A stretch of DNA of 26,327 bases from an uncultured Myxococcales bacterium (lineage in GTDB: Bacteria; Myxococcota_A; Polyangia; Polyangiales; Polyangiaceae), in contig CALKVG010000118.1 of the NCBI GenBank assembly GCA_937998045.1, positions 1-26,327 of the forward strand. Direction: 5' to 3'. Position numbers and translations under genes: made by a program. The notes under the pieces are model-generated. The model saw only the letters and a program-made list of their open reading frames with translations. It was not told the origin of the DNA and searched no databases. This document shows positions 15,027 to 23,107 of this stretch, piece by piece (the first letter of the stretch is position 1; each line of letters opens with the position of its first letter).

Positions 15027-15803
15027 TTAGGGTCGAAAGGGCAACTGCACGTGCCCCGTCGCTTGGCTCGCGGCGTACGCACCCTTGCGGAGCGCGTGCA
15101 CGAAACCGCGGGGGCGCACGCCGCGCCCCGAGCGGAACGGGGAGAACCGCAGCCGATCCTGGTCGACATCGGCGACGCCGACGAGGACGACGCGGGCGAC
15201 GGGCGACCAGCCGGCGTGGAACGTGCACCGCACCTCGAGTCGCAGCGTCGCCGCGCCGCGATGGATCGCGCGAACGAGCCGCTCGCGGCGATCGACGGCA
15301 CCGTCGCCATCGTCGGTCCCTGCGCCCGCCTCACGCTCGTGCACGAGGCGCCACTTCGCGCGGCCGACGCCCGGCACGTCGAATGGCGCGGTCGCGAAGT
15401 ACATGTTCGCGAGGAAGTCGTGCACGTGCGTCCCGACTGGCCCGAGGAACGTCGTCCACGGGCTGCGGATCGTCGCGAAGAGCAGATCCTGGTCGTCCGG
15501 CTCCGGGTCGGCGCTCGCTTCGTCGCGCGACCGAAATCGGATCGCGCAACCCAGTACGTCGGGCCACTCCTTGCCCTCGCGCCAGATGGCCGTCGAGAAG
15601 CGCACGAGCGCCGGGCCCGCGAGGCGCTCTGCGACCGCCGCTTCGCACGCTCGCCCGGAGCGGCTCGCGATCGGCTCGACGCGCGCGAGAAGGACGATGC
15701 CTTCGGGGTGGAGCACGCGCGTGTGGCGCGCCCGGCCAACGGCGCCGAATATCGGAGCCGCCAACCAACCGACGAACGCGCCCAGACGTTCGCGAACGAA
15801 CAT
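15027..15803 (-). CDS. Catalase-superfamily-like protein
   Basis: A 258-residue protein resembling the short catalase-like family often misannotated as phosphodiesterase. Visible blocks: ARHTRVLHPEGIVLLARVEP, LAGPALVRFSTAIWREGKEW, PDVLGCAIRFR, DQDLLFATIRSPWTTFLGPV, THVHDFLANMYFATAPFDVP, VARVVLVGVADVDQDRLRFS and RGFVHALRKGAYAASQ. It is about half the length of true catalases, and I cannot assign a heme ligand with confidence. The RF/AxxR pattern and position between a membrane protein and heme oxygenase suggest heme or peroxide chemistry linked to the phytochrome operon (inference). ATG 15803 follows the upstream stop by two bases. A degraded paralogue lies at 7492-7785. Confidence 0.75.
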   Translation of the reverse strand: MFVRERLGAFVGWLAAPIFGAVGRARHTRVLHPEGIVLLARVEPIASRSGRACEAAVAERLAGPALVRFSTAIWREGKEWPDVLGCAIRFRSRDEASADPEPDDQDLLFATIRSPWTTFLGPVGTHVHDFLANMYFATAPFDVPGVGRAKWRLVHEREAGAGTDDGDGAVDRRERLVRAIHRGAATLRLEVRCTFHAGWSPVARVVLVGVADVDQDRLRFSPFRSGRGVRPRGFVHALRKGAYAASQATGHVQLPFRP

Positions 15804-15805
15804 CG

Positions 15806-16102
15806 TCACGGACGCGCGCGGTCCGAGCCGGCGACCTTCACGATCTTGTTGTAGAGGCCGAGCAACAGGAACGTAGGCGCCCACTGTCCGACGAACAAGC
15901 TGAACGGCCCGGCGCGTCCGGACCCCATCATGTAGCGCGCCCTCCGACTGCGCTGGAAAGTTAGTTGAAAAACGAGTGAGCCGATGATCGACGCGCCGGC
16001 CGCCCACAGGAAGATGTCGGACGGAAGCTTCGCCGTTTGCTTCTCGATGGTGCGCGCCACGCGCCCTTCGGTGGCCTCCAGGTTCATGCTGCTCGCGTTC
16101 AT
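15806..16102 (-). CDS. Small two-helix membrane protein, first gene of the phytochrome operon
   Basis: A 98-residue protein: a polar N-terminus (EATEGRVARTIEKQTAKLPS), a membrane segment DIFLWAAGASIIGSLVFQLT, a basic loop (FQRSRRARYMMGSGRAG) and a second membrane segment FVGQWAPTFLLLGLYNKIVK. AAGGAG precedes ATG 16102 by eight bases, a strong start. I recall similar FVGQWAPTxLLLGxYNK proteins as common and uncharacterised in Polyangia. It leads the catalase-like/bphO/bphP run, with only two bases to the next start. Confidence 0.85.
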   Translation of the reverse strand: MNASSMNLEATEGRVARTIEKQTAKLPSDIFLWAAGASIIGSLVFQLTFQRSRRARYMMGSGRAGPFSLFVGQWAPTFLLLGLYNKIVKVAGSDRARP

Positions 16103-16107
16103 TTGAG

Positions 16108-16142
16108 TGCTCCTTAGACTGATGTGTGTGCGCCGAAGGCGC
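16108..16142 (-). promoter_or_regulatory. Ribosome site and short 5' hairpin of the phytochrome operon
   Basis: On the minus strand AAGGAG (16109-16114) precedes the operon's first ATG. Just upstream is a perfect five-pair inverted repeat, GCGCC-TTC-GGCGC (16130-16142). It could shape the leader; no promoter boxes are clear enough to name. Confidence 0.35.
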
Positions 16143-16419
16143 TGATTGCGTCGCCCCCACACCGATGCAACGCGCGCACCGCGTCGCGTCGTGCCGCAGG
16201 GCTTCAGCTGAGCGCGGAGGCGACGCGTGATGTGAACCTTCGCCGAGCGCGCGCCATGCATCGCGAGAGCGGCATGGGCGCGGCGATTTTGGAAGAGAGC
16301 TGGCACGACCGCGTCGATCCGCGCGTCATCGCGGGCCTTCGGCCGATCGCACGAGCGCTTCGCGCGCTGCACGAGGCGCGCGTCGATGCGCGCGCTGCGC
16401 GCGCGCGTCGCGGCGCTGC
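16143..16419 (+). other. No confident gene
   Basis: This stretch should contain the phytochrome operon promoter on the minus strand. On the plus strand a helical stretch MGAAILEESWHDRVDPRVIA followed by GLRPIARALRALHEARVDAR ends at 16423, but it has no ribosome site and overlaps the receiver remnant, so I do not call it. The rest is alternating GCGC-rich sequence. Confidence 0.3.
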
Positions 16420-16605
16420 CTAGGCCGTCGAGCTTGGGGACGAGGATCTCCGTGATGAGGATGCGGGGCAGAAGCTTGAACGTCAGCTCGAGCGCCTTGA
16501 CGCCGTCGTCCGTGAACTCGACGACCTACCCCGCGTCCTCGAGCAGGTAGCGCTCGATGCACTTGACGTGTGGATCGCGTTCGACCACGAGAATGAGCGC
16601 GCTCG
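16420..16605 (-). pseudogene. Receiver-domain remnant with an internal stop
   Basis: The minus strand reads SALILVVERDPHVKCIERYL, LEDAG, a TAG at 16528-16526, then VVEFTDDGVKALELTFKLLP, RILITEILVPKLDGLG. This is the first two thirds of a CheY-like receiver (acidic VVERD, a beta-3 strand ILITEILVPKLDGL where the usual phospho-Asp is Glu). The stop replaces a residue that is normally Tyr or Phe after AG. After LDGLG the similarity is lost. Open frame continues upstream to about 16720 with no evident start. Confidence 0.6.
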
Positions 16606-16823
16606 ACTTCGCCTCGTCCGTCGACGGCGCCTCGCTCTGCTGCGTTCGATCGGCGTTCAAGCGCCTCTCCACGCCCGGGCTCGTGCTCAGACCCTTCAAG
16701 TCCTGTGCCCAGCACTCAGACGTGGTGAAACCCGCTGCTGCTGCTGCTCGCCGCGATGCTCGTGAGCCTAGTGGTAACGAGCGTGTCCGGCCATCTGACG
16801 CGGCGGGGGGGGCGAGTTGGACG
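16606..16823 (+). other. No intact gene; CTG run and G8 run
   Basis: On the plus strand LLLLLAAMLVSLVVTSVSGH with a basic end (stop at 16825-16827) resembles a small single-pass membrane peptide, but the ATG/GTG-compatible frame is one base off at a (CTG)4 run near 16735-16750. An eight-G run lies at 16805-16812. I consider it degraded or chance. Confidence 0.2.
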
Positions 16824-17798
16824 CTAATGCGCGCAAGCGACGTGGAGGTGCTTCTCGATTCGCGCCGCCGGCAGTGCGGTGTCCGGCACGAACGGCCCGC
16901 CGGTGATCTGCTCGAAGGCGGCGATGTAGCGCTCGGCGGCGCCGACTTTCACGTCGTCGGGCAGGGCCGGGGCCGGGCCATCGCCCTTGTAGCCCTGGGC
17001 GATGTACCAGCGGCGCACGAAGTCCTTGTCGAGCGGCTCGGGGTCCTGCCCGGCGCGGAAGCGCTCCTCGTAGGTGCGCGCCTGCCAGAAGCGCGATGAG
17101 TCGGGCGTATGGATCTCGTCGATGACGACCAGCTTGCCGTCCGGGGTGCGGCCGAACTCGTACTTGGTGTCGACCAGGATAAGCCCCCGCTCCGAGCACA
17201 TGCGTTGGCCGGCGTCGAAGAGCTTCATCGCCAGCTCGGCGGCCTCGTCGAAGTCGCGCGCGCTGACCTTTCCCGTCGCGAGGATCTCCTCGCGCGAGCC
17301 GGATACGTCGTGCTCACCCTTGGGCGCCTTGGTGGTTGGCGTGAGGATGGGTTCGGGCAGCTTCTGGTGCTTCTTCAGCCCATCGGGAAGCTTGTGGCCG
17401 CAGAAGACGCGCACCCCGCGCTCGTAGTGCGTCCAGAGGCTCGTCGACGTGGTGCCGGTCGCGTACGCGCGCACGACCATCTCGACCAGCACGGGCGTGC
17501 ACTCGACGCACTCAAGGACGTTGGGGTCGGGGATGCGGATGAGGTGGTTGGGGCCGACGTTCTTCGTCTTCTCGAACCACCAGCCGGCGAGGCGGTTGAG
17601 AACCTGCCCCTTGAACGGAACCGTGCCGAGCACGCGGTCGAACGCGCTGATGCGGTCCGTGACGACGATGAACCGCCGCCCATCGCTCGTCGTGTAGTTG
17701 TCGCGGACTTTTCCCTCGTACTTGTTGCCGAGCGCGTCGAGGTCGGTGCGCTCGAGGCAGTGCGGAATCGCGGCGCGAAGCGTGCCCTGGTCGACCAT
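16824..17798 (-). CDS. purC: SAICAR synthetase
   Basis: Phosphoribosylaminoimidazole-succinocarboxamide synthase of de novo purine synthesis: CAIR + aspartate + ATP to SAICAR. At 324 residues it is the longer, yeast-like bacterial form. Signature blocks are GKVRDNYTTSDGRRFIVVTD, RISAFDRVLGTVPFKGQVLN, CVECTPVLVEMVVRAYATGT, the phosphate-binding GLKKHQKLPEPILTPTTKAP, GLILVDTKYEFGRTPDGKLV and IDEIHTPDSSRFW. ATG 17798 follows AGAGG. It is about 90 bases downstream of the carbonic anhydrase stop and could be read with it or alone. Confidence 0.97.
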   Translation of the reverse strand: MVDQGTLRAAIPHCLERTDLDALGNKYEGKVRDNYTTSDGRRFIVVTDRISAFDRVLGTVPFKGQVLNRLAGWWFEKTKNVGPNHLIRIPDPNVLECVECTPVLVEMVVRAYATGTTSTSLWTHYERGVRVFCGHKLPDGLKKHQKLPEPILTPTTKAPKGEHDVSGSREEILATGKVSARDFDEAAELAMKLFDAGQRMCSERGLILVDTKYEFGRTPDGKLVVIDEIHTPDSSRFWQARTYEERFRAGQDPEPLDKDFVRRWYIAQGYKGDGPAPALPDDVKVGAAERYIAAFEQITGGPFVPDTALPAARIEKHLHVACAH

Positions 17799-17888
17799 GG
17801 GGGACCTCTAGCGCATCGCGGGCTCGGCGGGGAGAGGGTCCAAGCACGTCAGGGTGGGTGCCACCGCGGCCGCGTTGTTTCGTGTGCT

Positions 17889-18515
17889 CTACTCGTCGCC
17901 CGGCGGCTGCAGCGGCCCAAACTGCCCCGTCTCAGGATCGTACGCGAAGACCTCCCCCGTCTCGATTTTGAACACCCAACCACTCATCCGCAGGCGCCCC
18001 CCCGCGAGGCGTTCGCCGACGATCGGGAGCGCGCGCAAGTTCTCGAGCTGCACGAGCACGTTCTCCTGCGCCGCGGCCGTCGTGCGTGCGGCACCCTCGA
18101 GGTGGGAATAGCGCTCCTCGACGATGCCGCGCACGCGCTCGGTCTCGCGCAGCCAACGGCGCACGTGCGGTAGTCGCTCCATGCGCGAGGGGTCGAGCAC
18201 CGCCTGCATAGCTCCGCAGTGAGTGTGACCGCAAACAATGATGTCGCGCACCTCGAGCACCTCGAGGGCGTACTCGATGGCCGCGGTCGTCCCGCCCGGA
18301 AGCGCGCGCGGAACGACGTTGCCGATGTTGCGCACGATGAACAGGTCACCCGGTGCGGCGTTCGTGATGAGGTTCGGTACAACGCGCGAGTCCGAGCACG
18401 TGATGAAGAGCGCCTCGGGGCGCTGTCCGTCGTTGACAAGCCTCTCGAAAAGGTCGCGGTTCCGGACGAAGTAGCCGGTCTGAAAGCTGTGAATGCCATG
18501 GACGAGCTTCTGCAT
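17889..18515 (-). CDS. can: Beta-class carbonic anhydrase
   Basis: Zinc enzyme interconverting CO2 and bicarbonate. Zinc ligands are C40, H97 and C100 (FITCSDSR...CGHTHCGAM), with the D42-R44 dyad intact. A 208-residue length is normal. ATG 18515 begins MQKLVHGIHSFQ, the usual family start; a GTG six codons upstream (18533) is possible, and neither has a clear ribosome site. The region between this and bioA (18516-18680) holds nothing recognisable. Confidence 0.95.
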   Translation of the reverse strand: MQKLVHGIHSFQTGYFVRNRDLFERLVNDGQRPEALFITCSDSRVVPNLITNAAPGDLFIVRNIGNVVPRALPGGTTAAIEYALEVLEVRDIIVCGHTHCGAMQAVLDPSRMERLPHVRRWLRETERVRGIVEERYSHLEGAARTTAAAQENVLVQLENLRALPIVGERLAGGRLRMSGWVFKIETGEVFAYDPETGQFGPLQPPGDE

Positions 18516-18680
18516 CGCCGCGCCGCATAGCACAGCGCTATACGAGCGTCGCCACGCTGCCGCTCCCGCATGGCTATGGCTGGGCAGGGCCTATGCGCTA
18601 CGAGATCGATCGCCGATCGGCCACCTGATGCCGCAAGGCTCCGCCGACATTGCCTCGCCCATCGTGGCGGCATCTCGTAC

Positions 18681-19937
18681 TCACGCCACGACCGCCGTTA
18701 TCGCATCGAGCAGGACGTGGATGTCGTCGTCGATCGTGAGCGGGGGCATCAAGTAGACAACGTCCGCGTGCGGCAGGCGCAAGGGACGGAGAAACGCGCC
18801 GCGCGCGGCGAAATCAGCCGAGGCCGGCGCGGTGCCAGGGCGCATCTCGACGGCGCCAATCGCCCCCATGACCCGCACGTCGAGCACGTCCGCGCGACCG
18901 CGCAGCGGCTCGAGCCGCTCGCCGAGCACGCTCTCGAGCGCCCGCACGCGGGCGGCGTAGTCGTCGTGCTCAAATAGATCGAGGCTGCCGTGGGCGGCGG
19001 CGCAGGCGAGCGCGTTGCCCATGTACGTCGGGCCATGCTGCAGGGCCCGGTCCGCCTTCTCCGAGAGGAAACACTCGAAGACCGAGTCGCGCGCGACCAC
19101 CGCCGCGATCGGCAGGGTCCCGCCCGATAGCGCTTTGCCGATCGTGACGATGTCGGGGACGACGGCGGCCGCCTCGAGCGCGAAGCGCGCCCCGGTGCGG
19201 AAGAAGCCCGTGGCGATCTCGTCGAAGATCAGCCACGCGCCACGCTCGTCGCAGGCGCGGCGCATCCGGCGGAGCGCGTCCGTGGAGTGGAAGCGCATTC
19301 CGCCGGCGCACTGCACGAGCGGCTCGACGATCACCGCCGCGACCTCCTCCCCAAGGCGGTCGAACGCGGCCTCGAACGCGCCGCCGTCTTCTTTGCGCGG
19401 AATAGGGAGATGGACCGCGTCGACCCCCATTCCCGCGAAGGCGCGGTGCATTCCCGTGAGCGGATCGGACAGAGCCATCGTGGCGAGCGTGTCGCCGTGA
19501 TAGGCGTTCTCGAAGCAGACGATGGTCCGTCGCCGCGCCTGGCCGCGGTTGTGAAACGCCTGCACGGCCATCTTCAGCGCGACCTCGACCGATACCGAGC
19601 CGCTCTCGACGAAGAACACGCGCGAGAGCGGGTCCAGCATTCCGGCCAAGCGCTTGGCGAGCGCGTAGGCAGGCTCGTTGGCCAGGCCGCCGAACGCGAC
19701 GTGCGGCAGGCGGCGAAGCTGCTCCTCCACGCGCGCCCGGATGTGCCGATGGTTGTACCCGTGCGCCGCCGTCCACCAGGAGGCGATCCCGTCGACGAGC
19801 TCCCGGCCGTCAGCGAGGATGAGCCGGCTCTCGCGCGCGCCCGCGACAGGCAAGGGCGCGCCGGCCGTCTGGTGCTGGCAATAGGGGCGCCAGACGTGAC
19901 GTCCGCCGGAGTGCAGCCAATCGGGGACGTGGATCAC
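18681..19937 (-). CDS. bioA: Adenosylmethionine-8-amino-7-oxononanoate aminotransferase
   Basis: PLP-dependent class III aminotransferase of biotin synthesis, converting KAPA to DAPA with S-adenosylmethionine as amino donor. The N-terminus HVWRPYCQHQ and ELVDGIASWWTAAHGYNH are BioA hallmarks. The PLP lysine is K268 (TIGKALSGG), the Asp pairing the pyridine nitrogen is D239 (LIFDEIATGFFRTG), and HGPTYMGNALACAAA is the conserved substrate-side block. 418 residues is full length. It starts at GTG 19937 with a weak ribosome site. No other biotin gene is in the window. Confidence 0.95.
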   Translation of the reverse strand: MIHVPDWLHSGGRHVWRPYCQHQTAGAPLPVAGARESRLILADGRELVDGIASWWTAAHGYNHRHIRARVEEQLRRLPHVAFGGLANEPAYALAKRLAGMLDPLSRVFFVESGSVSVEVALKMAVQAFHNRGQARRRTIVCFENAYHGDTLATMALSDPLTGMHRAFAGMGVDAVHLPIPRKEDGGAFEAAFDRLGEEVAAVIVEPLVQCAGGMRFHSTDALRRMRRACDERGAWLIFDEIATGFFRTGARFALEAAAVVPDIVTIGKALSGGTLPIAAVVARDSVFECFLSEKADRALQHGPTYMGNALACAAAHGSLDLFEHDDYAARVRALESVLGERLEPLRGRADVLDVRVMGAIGAVEMRPGTAPASADFAARGAFLRPLRLPHADVVYLMPPLTIDDDIHVLLDAITAVVA

Positions 19938-20786
19938 GGTGAGCTCGCGTGGCGCCGGAAACTACCACGATCGTGGGATGGGCGCCGAGCGTTTCGAAGA
20001 GGCATGGCCCCGACGAGGGCGAAGGCGCTCGAGCGGCACGAGCGCGACGACTACCGCCGAGGCGCTGCCGCGGCGGCTCCTTCGCGTAAGTCTTCGCACG
20101 GATGCCGCTGCTATGCACGTCCGCCTCGGTGACCAAAGCGTTCCGCTGCGAGGGAGAGAAATGGCGTTACTCTTGCCGAAGTGCGACGGGGGCTCGTGCC
20201 GCGTCGTCCACACGCGTTCAACACGATCTGCGAGCGGGCTCCCAGCCGCATCGCTTGGCGCCGAGGAACTCCGGGAGTATGCGCGAGGCCACGAGGGTCG
20301 ACGACGCCGACGACCTCGGAGCTGCCCTATCGGCAGCGCGCGTTCCGGCCCGCTCGGCTTCCACGATTCGGGCTACGCGACGGCTTCGAGCATGATTTCA
20401 CTAGGGAAACTCGGTACGTCAAAGTTGGCGAGAACCTTCTGCTGGTTGCGCACTATGACGTGCTGCGGATTTCGCGCGACGTGAGCAGCCGTGGTCCACG
20501 CATGGCGCGCGCGAAGCGATCGACGGGGGTGCCAATCCTTGTGTTCCGAGGCTTGCACCAATGAAGTTGTGCTCATCGCACGGGTGGGCGAAGCCGTGCT
20601 GTTCGCGTGCGGAGCCGGCGTCAGCGCCGGCCGTTCCCGACATCGTCGGAGTGACCGGCCTTCAGGCGCGACAACTGGGCAATGGGGCGCCCGTTGGTGC
20701 GGAGGTTCTCCATGATGTCCCGTTGGGGCCAGCCCGTGGGCGAGTCCCCCTGCTTGAACGGGCTCGCGAAGCAATCCGGCGAGAAG
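19938..20786 (+). other. No recognisable gene over about 850 bases
   Basis: Several short frames exist on both strands, but none has a start site, normal composition along its length and a family I know. Pieces that look locally protein-like are MHVRLGDQSVPLRGREMALL near 20112-20175 (winged-helix-like?) and RYVKVGENLLLVAHYDVLRI near 20410-20475, both plus strand and in different frames. A degenerate extra unit of the repeat array may begin near 20701. Confidence 0.4.
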
Positions 20787-21283
20787 GGATCGCGGGGCTA
20801 ATCTTGCGGATCGCGGTCCTGACGAGAGGGCACTACACGGGCCGCGTCCGGCCTGTTCGGGTGCAAGGTGAGGATCGCGTCGGCCGCGAGGAAGGTTCGC
20901 CAGCGTAACGGGCGGGCATCGCGGGTACGCGCACCGGGATTGCCCAGACCGCGATGCAGGATGGCATGTGCCACGCGTCTCCTCGTGTGCCCGGCGAGAC
21001 GCGATCGCGGGAGCCGCATGTCTCCCTGCGCGGGTTCGTGCGGCGGGATCGCGAGGCCGCGTACGACGGAAGCCGGAGAGACGCGTCAGGCAGTCGATGG
21101 CCGCGAGTCACCTTGCTCGTAGCCACGAACCGGGATCGCGAGGTAGAGCGACAGGCCAGGGTATGCCGCTTGACAGGTGAGCGTAGGCCGCGCGTCAGGA
21201 GCGCTATCCCTTCGATGGGGATCGCGATCAAGATGCGTGAGGACCGGCATGGCCGTTCGTCGGGAGCGGTACGGCCCCTCGCC
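20787..21283 (+). repeat. Degenerate tandem array, about 86 bp per unit (left part)
   Basis: GGATCGCG or a one- or two-base variant recurs at 20787, 20872, 20959, 21046, 21133 and 21219, spaced 85, 87, 87, 87 and 86. A second block of the type ACGGCCGC-GCG(T)C-GG recurs roughly 45-50 bases into most units. Individual units are diverged; the last one before the IS (21207-21276) is about 89 per cent identical to the first one after it (24132-24202), differing by transitions and one indel. Because the period is not a multiple of three and no frame stays open with a start, I treat it as non-coding, although a decayed 29-residue protein repeat is an alternative. Confidence 0.65.
21279..21283 (+). 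repeat. Target-site duplication, left copy (TCGCC)
   Basis: TCGCC immediately precedes the left IS terminus TGCCGG and is repeated immediately after the right terminus at 24119-24123. A 5-bp duplication is within the 4-8 bp range of IS21-family elements. Confidence 0.75.
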
Positions 21284-21447
21284 TGCCGGTTCGCAGCCAC
21301 ATGGGGCCACCTTTCGGAGTTTTTCGCAGCCACATGGGGCCACCCCTTTCGCAGCATGAAGGGGCCACCGGCGAGGGAGGCTGACGGAAGTTTCGCAGCA
21401 TCATGGGGCCACCCAGACCGGGTTTTTCGCAGGGTCATGGGGCCACT
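21284..21447 (+). repeat. IS21 left-end repeats, five copies
   Basis: A 21-base motif of the form TTCGCAG-N4/5-ATGGGGCCAC occurs at about 21290, 21323, 21348, 21392 and 21426. Copies differ in the middle (CCAC, CATGA, CATC, GGTC), with the third reading AAGGGGCCAC. They are the expected transposase-binding sites and stop about 70 bases before istA. Confidence 0.85.
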
Positions 21448-21518
21448 CGGAGCGAGCGACTTGAAGTGAATCGAGATTCGATCCCGACGACGGCGCCGGT
21501 CGCCGTCGGGAGGAATCG

Positions 21519-23107
21519 ATGGCCTTCAGGGAGCTCCACATGATCGACGTCAAGGAAGTGCTTCGCCGCTGGTCGGCGGGGCAAGGCGACAGGAAGATCG
21601 GCCGCGAGGCTGGCGCCGACCGCAAGACGGTGGCGCGTTACACGGCCGCCGCGACGAGGCTCGGTCTCGAGCGGGGGCACGAGCTGAGCGACGACGAGGT
21701 CCACGCCGTCGCGCAGTGCGTGCAGTCGCGCCCGGTCCTCGCACCGAGCGACGGGTGGACCGAGGTCGAGCAACACCGCGAGCGCGTCGAGCGCTGGCTC
21801 GCGGGCGACGCCGAGACGCGGCCGCTGAGGCTGAGCAAGATCCACACGCTGCTGGTACGCGATCACGGTCTGCGCGCGAGCTACGACACGCTGTGGCGCT
21901 ACGCGCACCAGGAGCTCGCGTGGCGCGACAAGCCCTCCACCGTTCGCGTCGACGACCCGCCGCCGGGGCAAGAGGCGCAGGTGGACTTCGGCAAGATGGG
22001 CATCATCCTCGACACGGAGACGGGCCGCCGTCGCACGCTCTGGGCGCTCATCGTGACTCTCGCCTTCAGCCGCTTCCAGTTCGTCTGGCCGACGTTCCGG
22101 CAAACGACGGAGGCCGTATGCGAAGGCCTCGATCGCGCGTGGATGTTCTTCGGCGGGATCATCGCGACGCTGTCCCCGATAACACCAAGGCGATGATCAA
22201 GGACCCGGACGCGCTCAGCCCGACGCTCGTGGCGGCGTTCCTCGACTACGTGCAGGCGCGTGCAGTCTTCGTGGATCCGGCGCGCGTCCGATCGCCCCAA
22301 GACAAACCCCGCGTCGAGAATCAGGTGCCGTTCGTTCGCGAGAGCTGGTTCGACGGCGAGACGTTCATCGGCATCGACCACGCACGCGAGAGCGCCGCAC
22401 ACTGGTGCCGCGAGATCGCCGGCACGCGGGTGCACGGCACGACGCGCAAGATCCCGCGCGAGGTCTTCGAGTCGATCGAGAAGGCCAAGATGCTGCCGCC
22501 ACCGCACGAGCTGTTCGACGTACCGACGTGGATCGAGCAGGCGAAGGTCCACCCCGATCACCACATCCAGGTCGCGCACGCACTCTACTCGGTCCCCCAT
22601 CCGTACCTTCGCAAGCACGTGCGCGTGCGCGCGGATCGAAAGCTGGTGAAGATCTACTTCGGCACGGAGCTGATCAAGATGCATGAGCGGCAGCCGCCGG
22701 GCGGCCGCTCGACCGATCCCACCGACTATCCCGCGGACAAGAGCGTCTACGCGCTCCGCGATGTCGACAAGCTGCTCGCGAAGGCCAAGGAGAAGGGCTC
22801 GCACGTCGGCATCTACGCCGAGCGTCTGCTCGGCGGCCCTCTGCCGTGGACGAAGATGCGTCAGGTCTATGCGCTCGTCTCGCTCTGCGAGAAGTTCGGC
22901 GACGGACGCGTGGAGGCTATCTGCCAGAGCGCGCTCGCCTTCGACGTCGTGAGCGTCACGAAGATCGCCAAGATGCTCAGGTCCGCCGCGCGGCCCACGC
23001 GCCCCGAGCAAACGGGCAAGGTCGTTCAGCTCCCGCTGCCTCGCTTCGTTCGCCCCGCGGAGCACTTCGAGACGCGCACGCGCACGACGAAGAAGGAGCG
23101 AGTCTGA
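21519..23107 (+). pseudogene. istA: IS21 transposase IstA, single frameshift
   Basis: DDE-type transposase of about 530 residues. The first frame (21519 to TGA 22196) has an N-terminal HTH (MIDVKEVLRRWSAGQGDRKI, then GREAGADRKTVARY) and the first catalytic Asp, D156 in QEAQVDFGKMG, up to FGGIIATL. The second frame resumes as PDNTKAMIKDPD (second Asp) with the Glu in DKPRVENQVPF, and goes to the C-terminal beta-barrel and TGA 23105-23107. A single base is missing at about 22173-22174 (TLxPDN). All catalytic residues remain. Its stop overlaps the istB ATG (TGATG). Confidence 0.9.

Noticed and set aside
16557..17099. 180-codon plus-strand frame
   Set aside because: Antisense to purC and the receiver remnant.
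20373..20774. Minus-strand frame ending LANFDVPSFPSEIMLEAVA
   Set aside because: Locally protein-like but no start site, no family and an equally plausible plus-strand frame on the opposite side; not enough to call a gene.
20787..21283. CRISPR array
   Set aside because: Units are diverged over their whole length with no identical repeat/unique spacer alternation and no cas genes.
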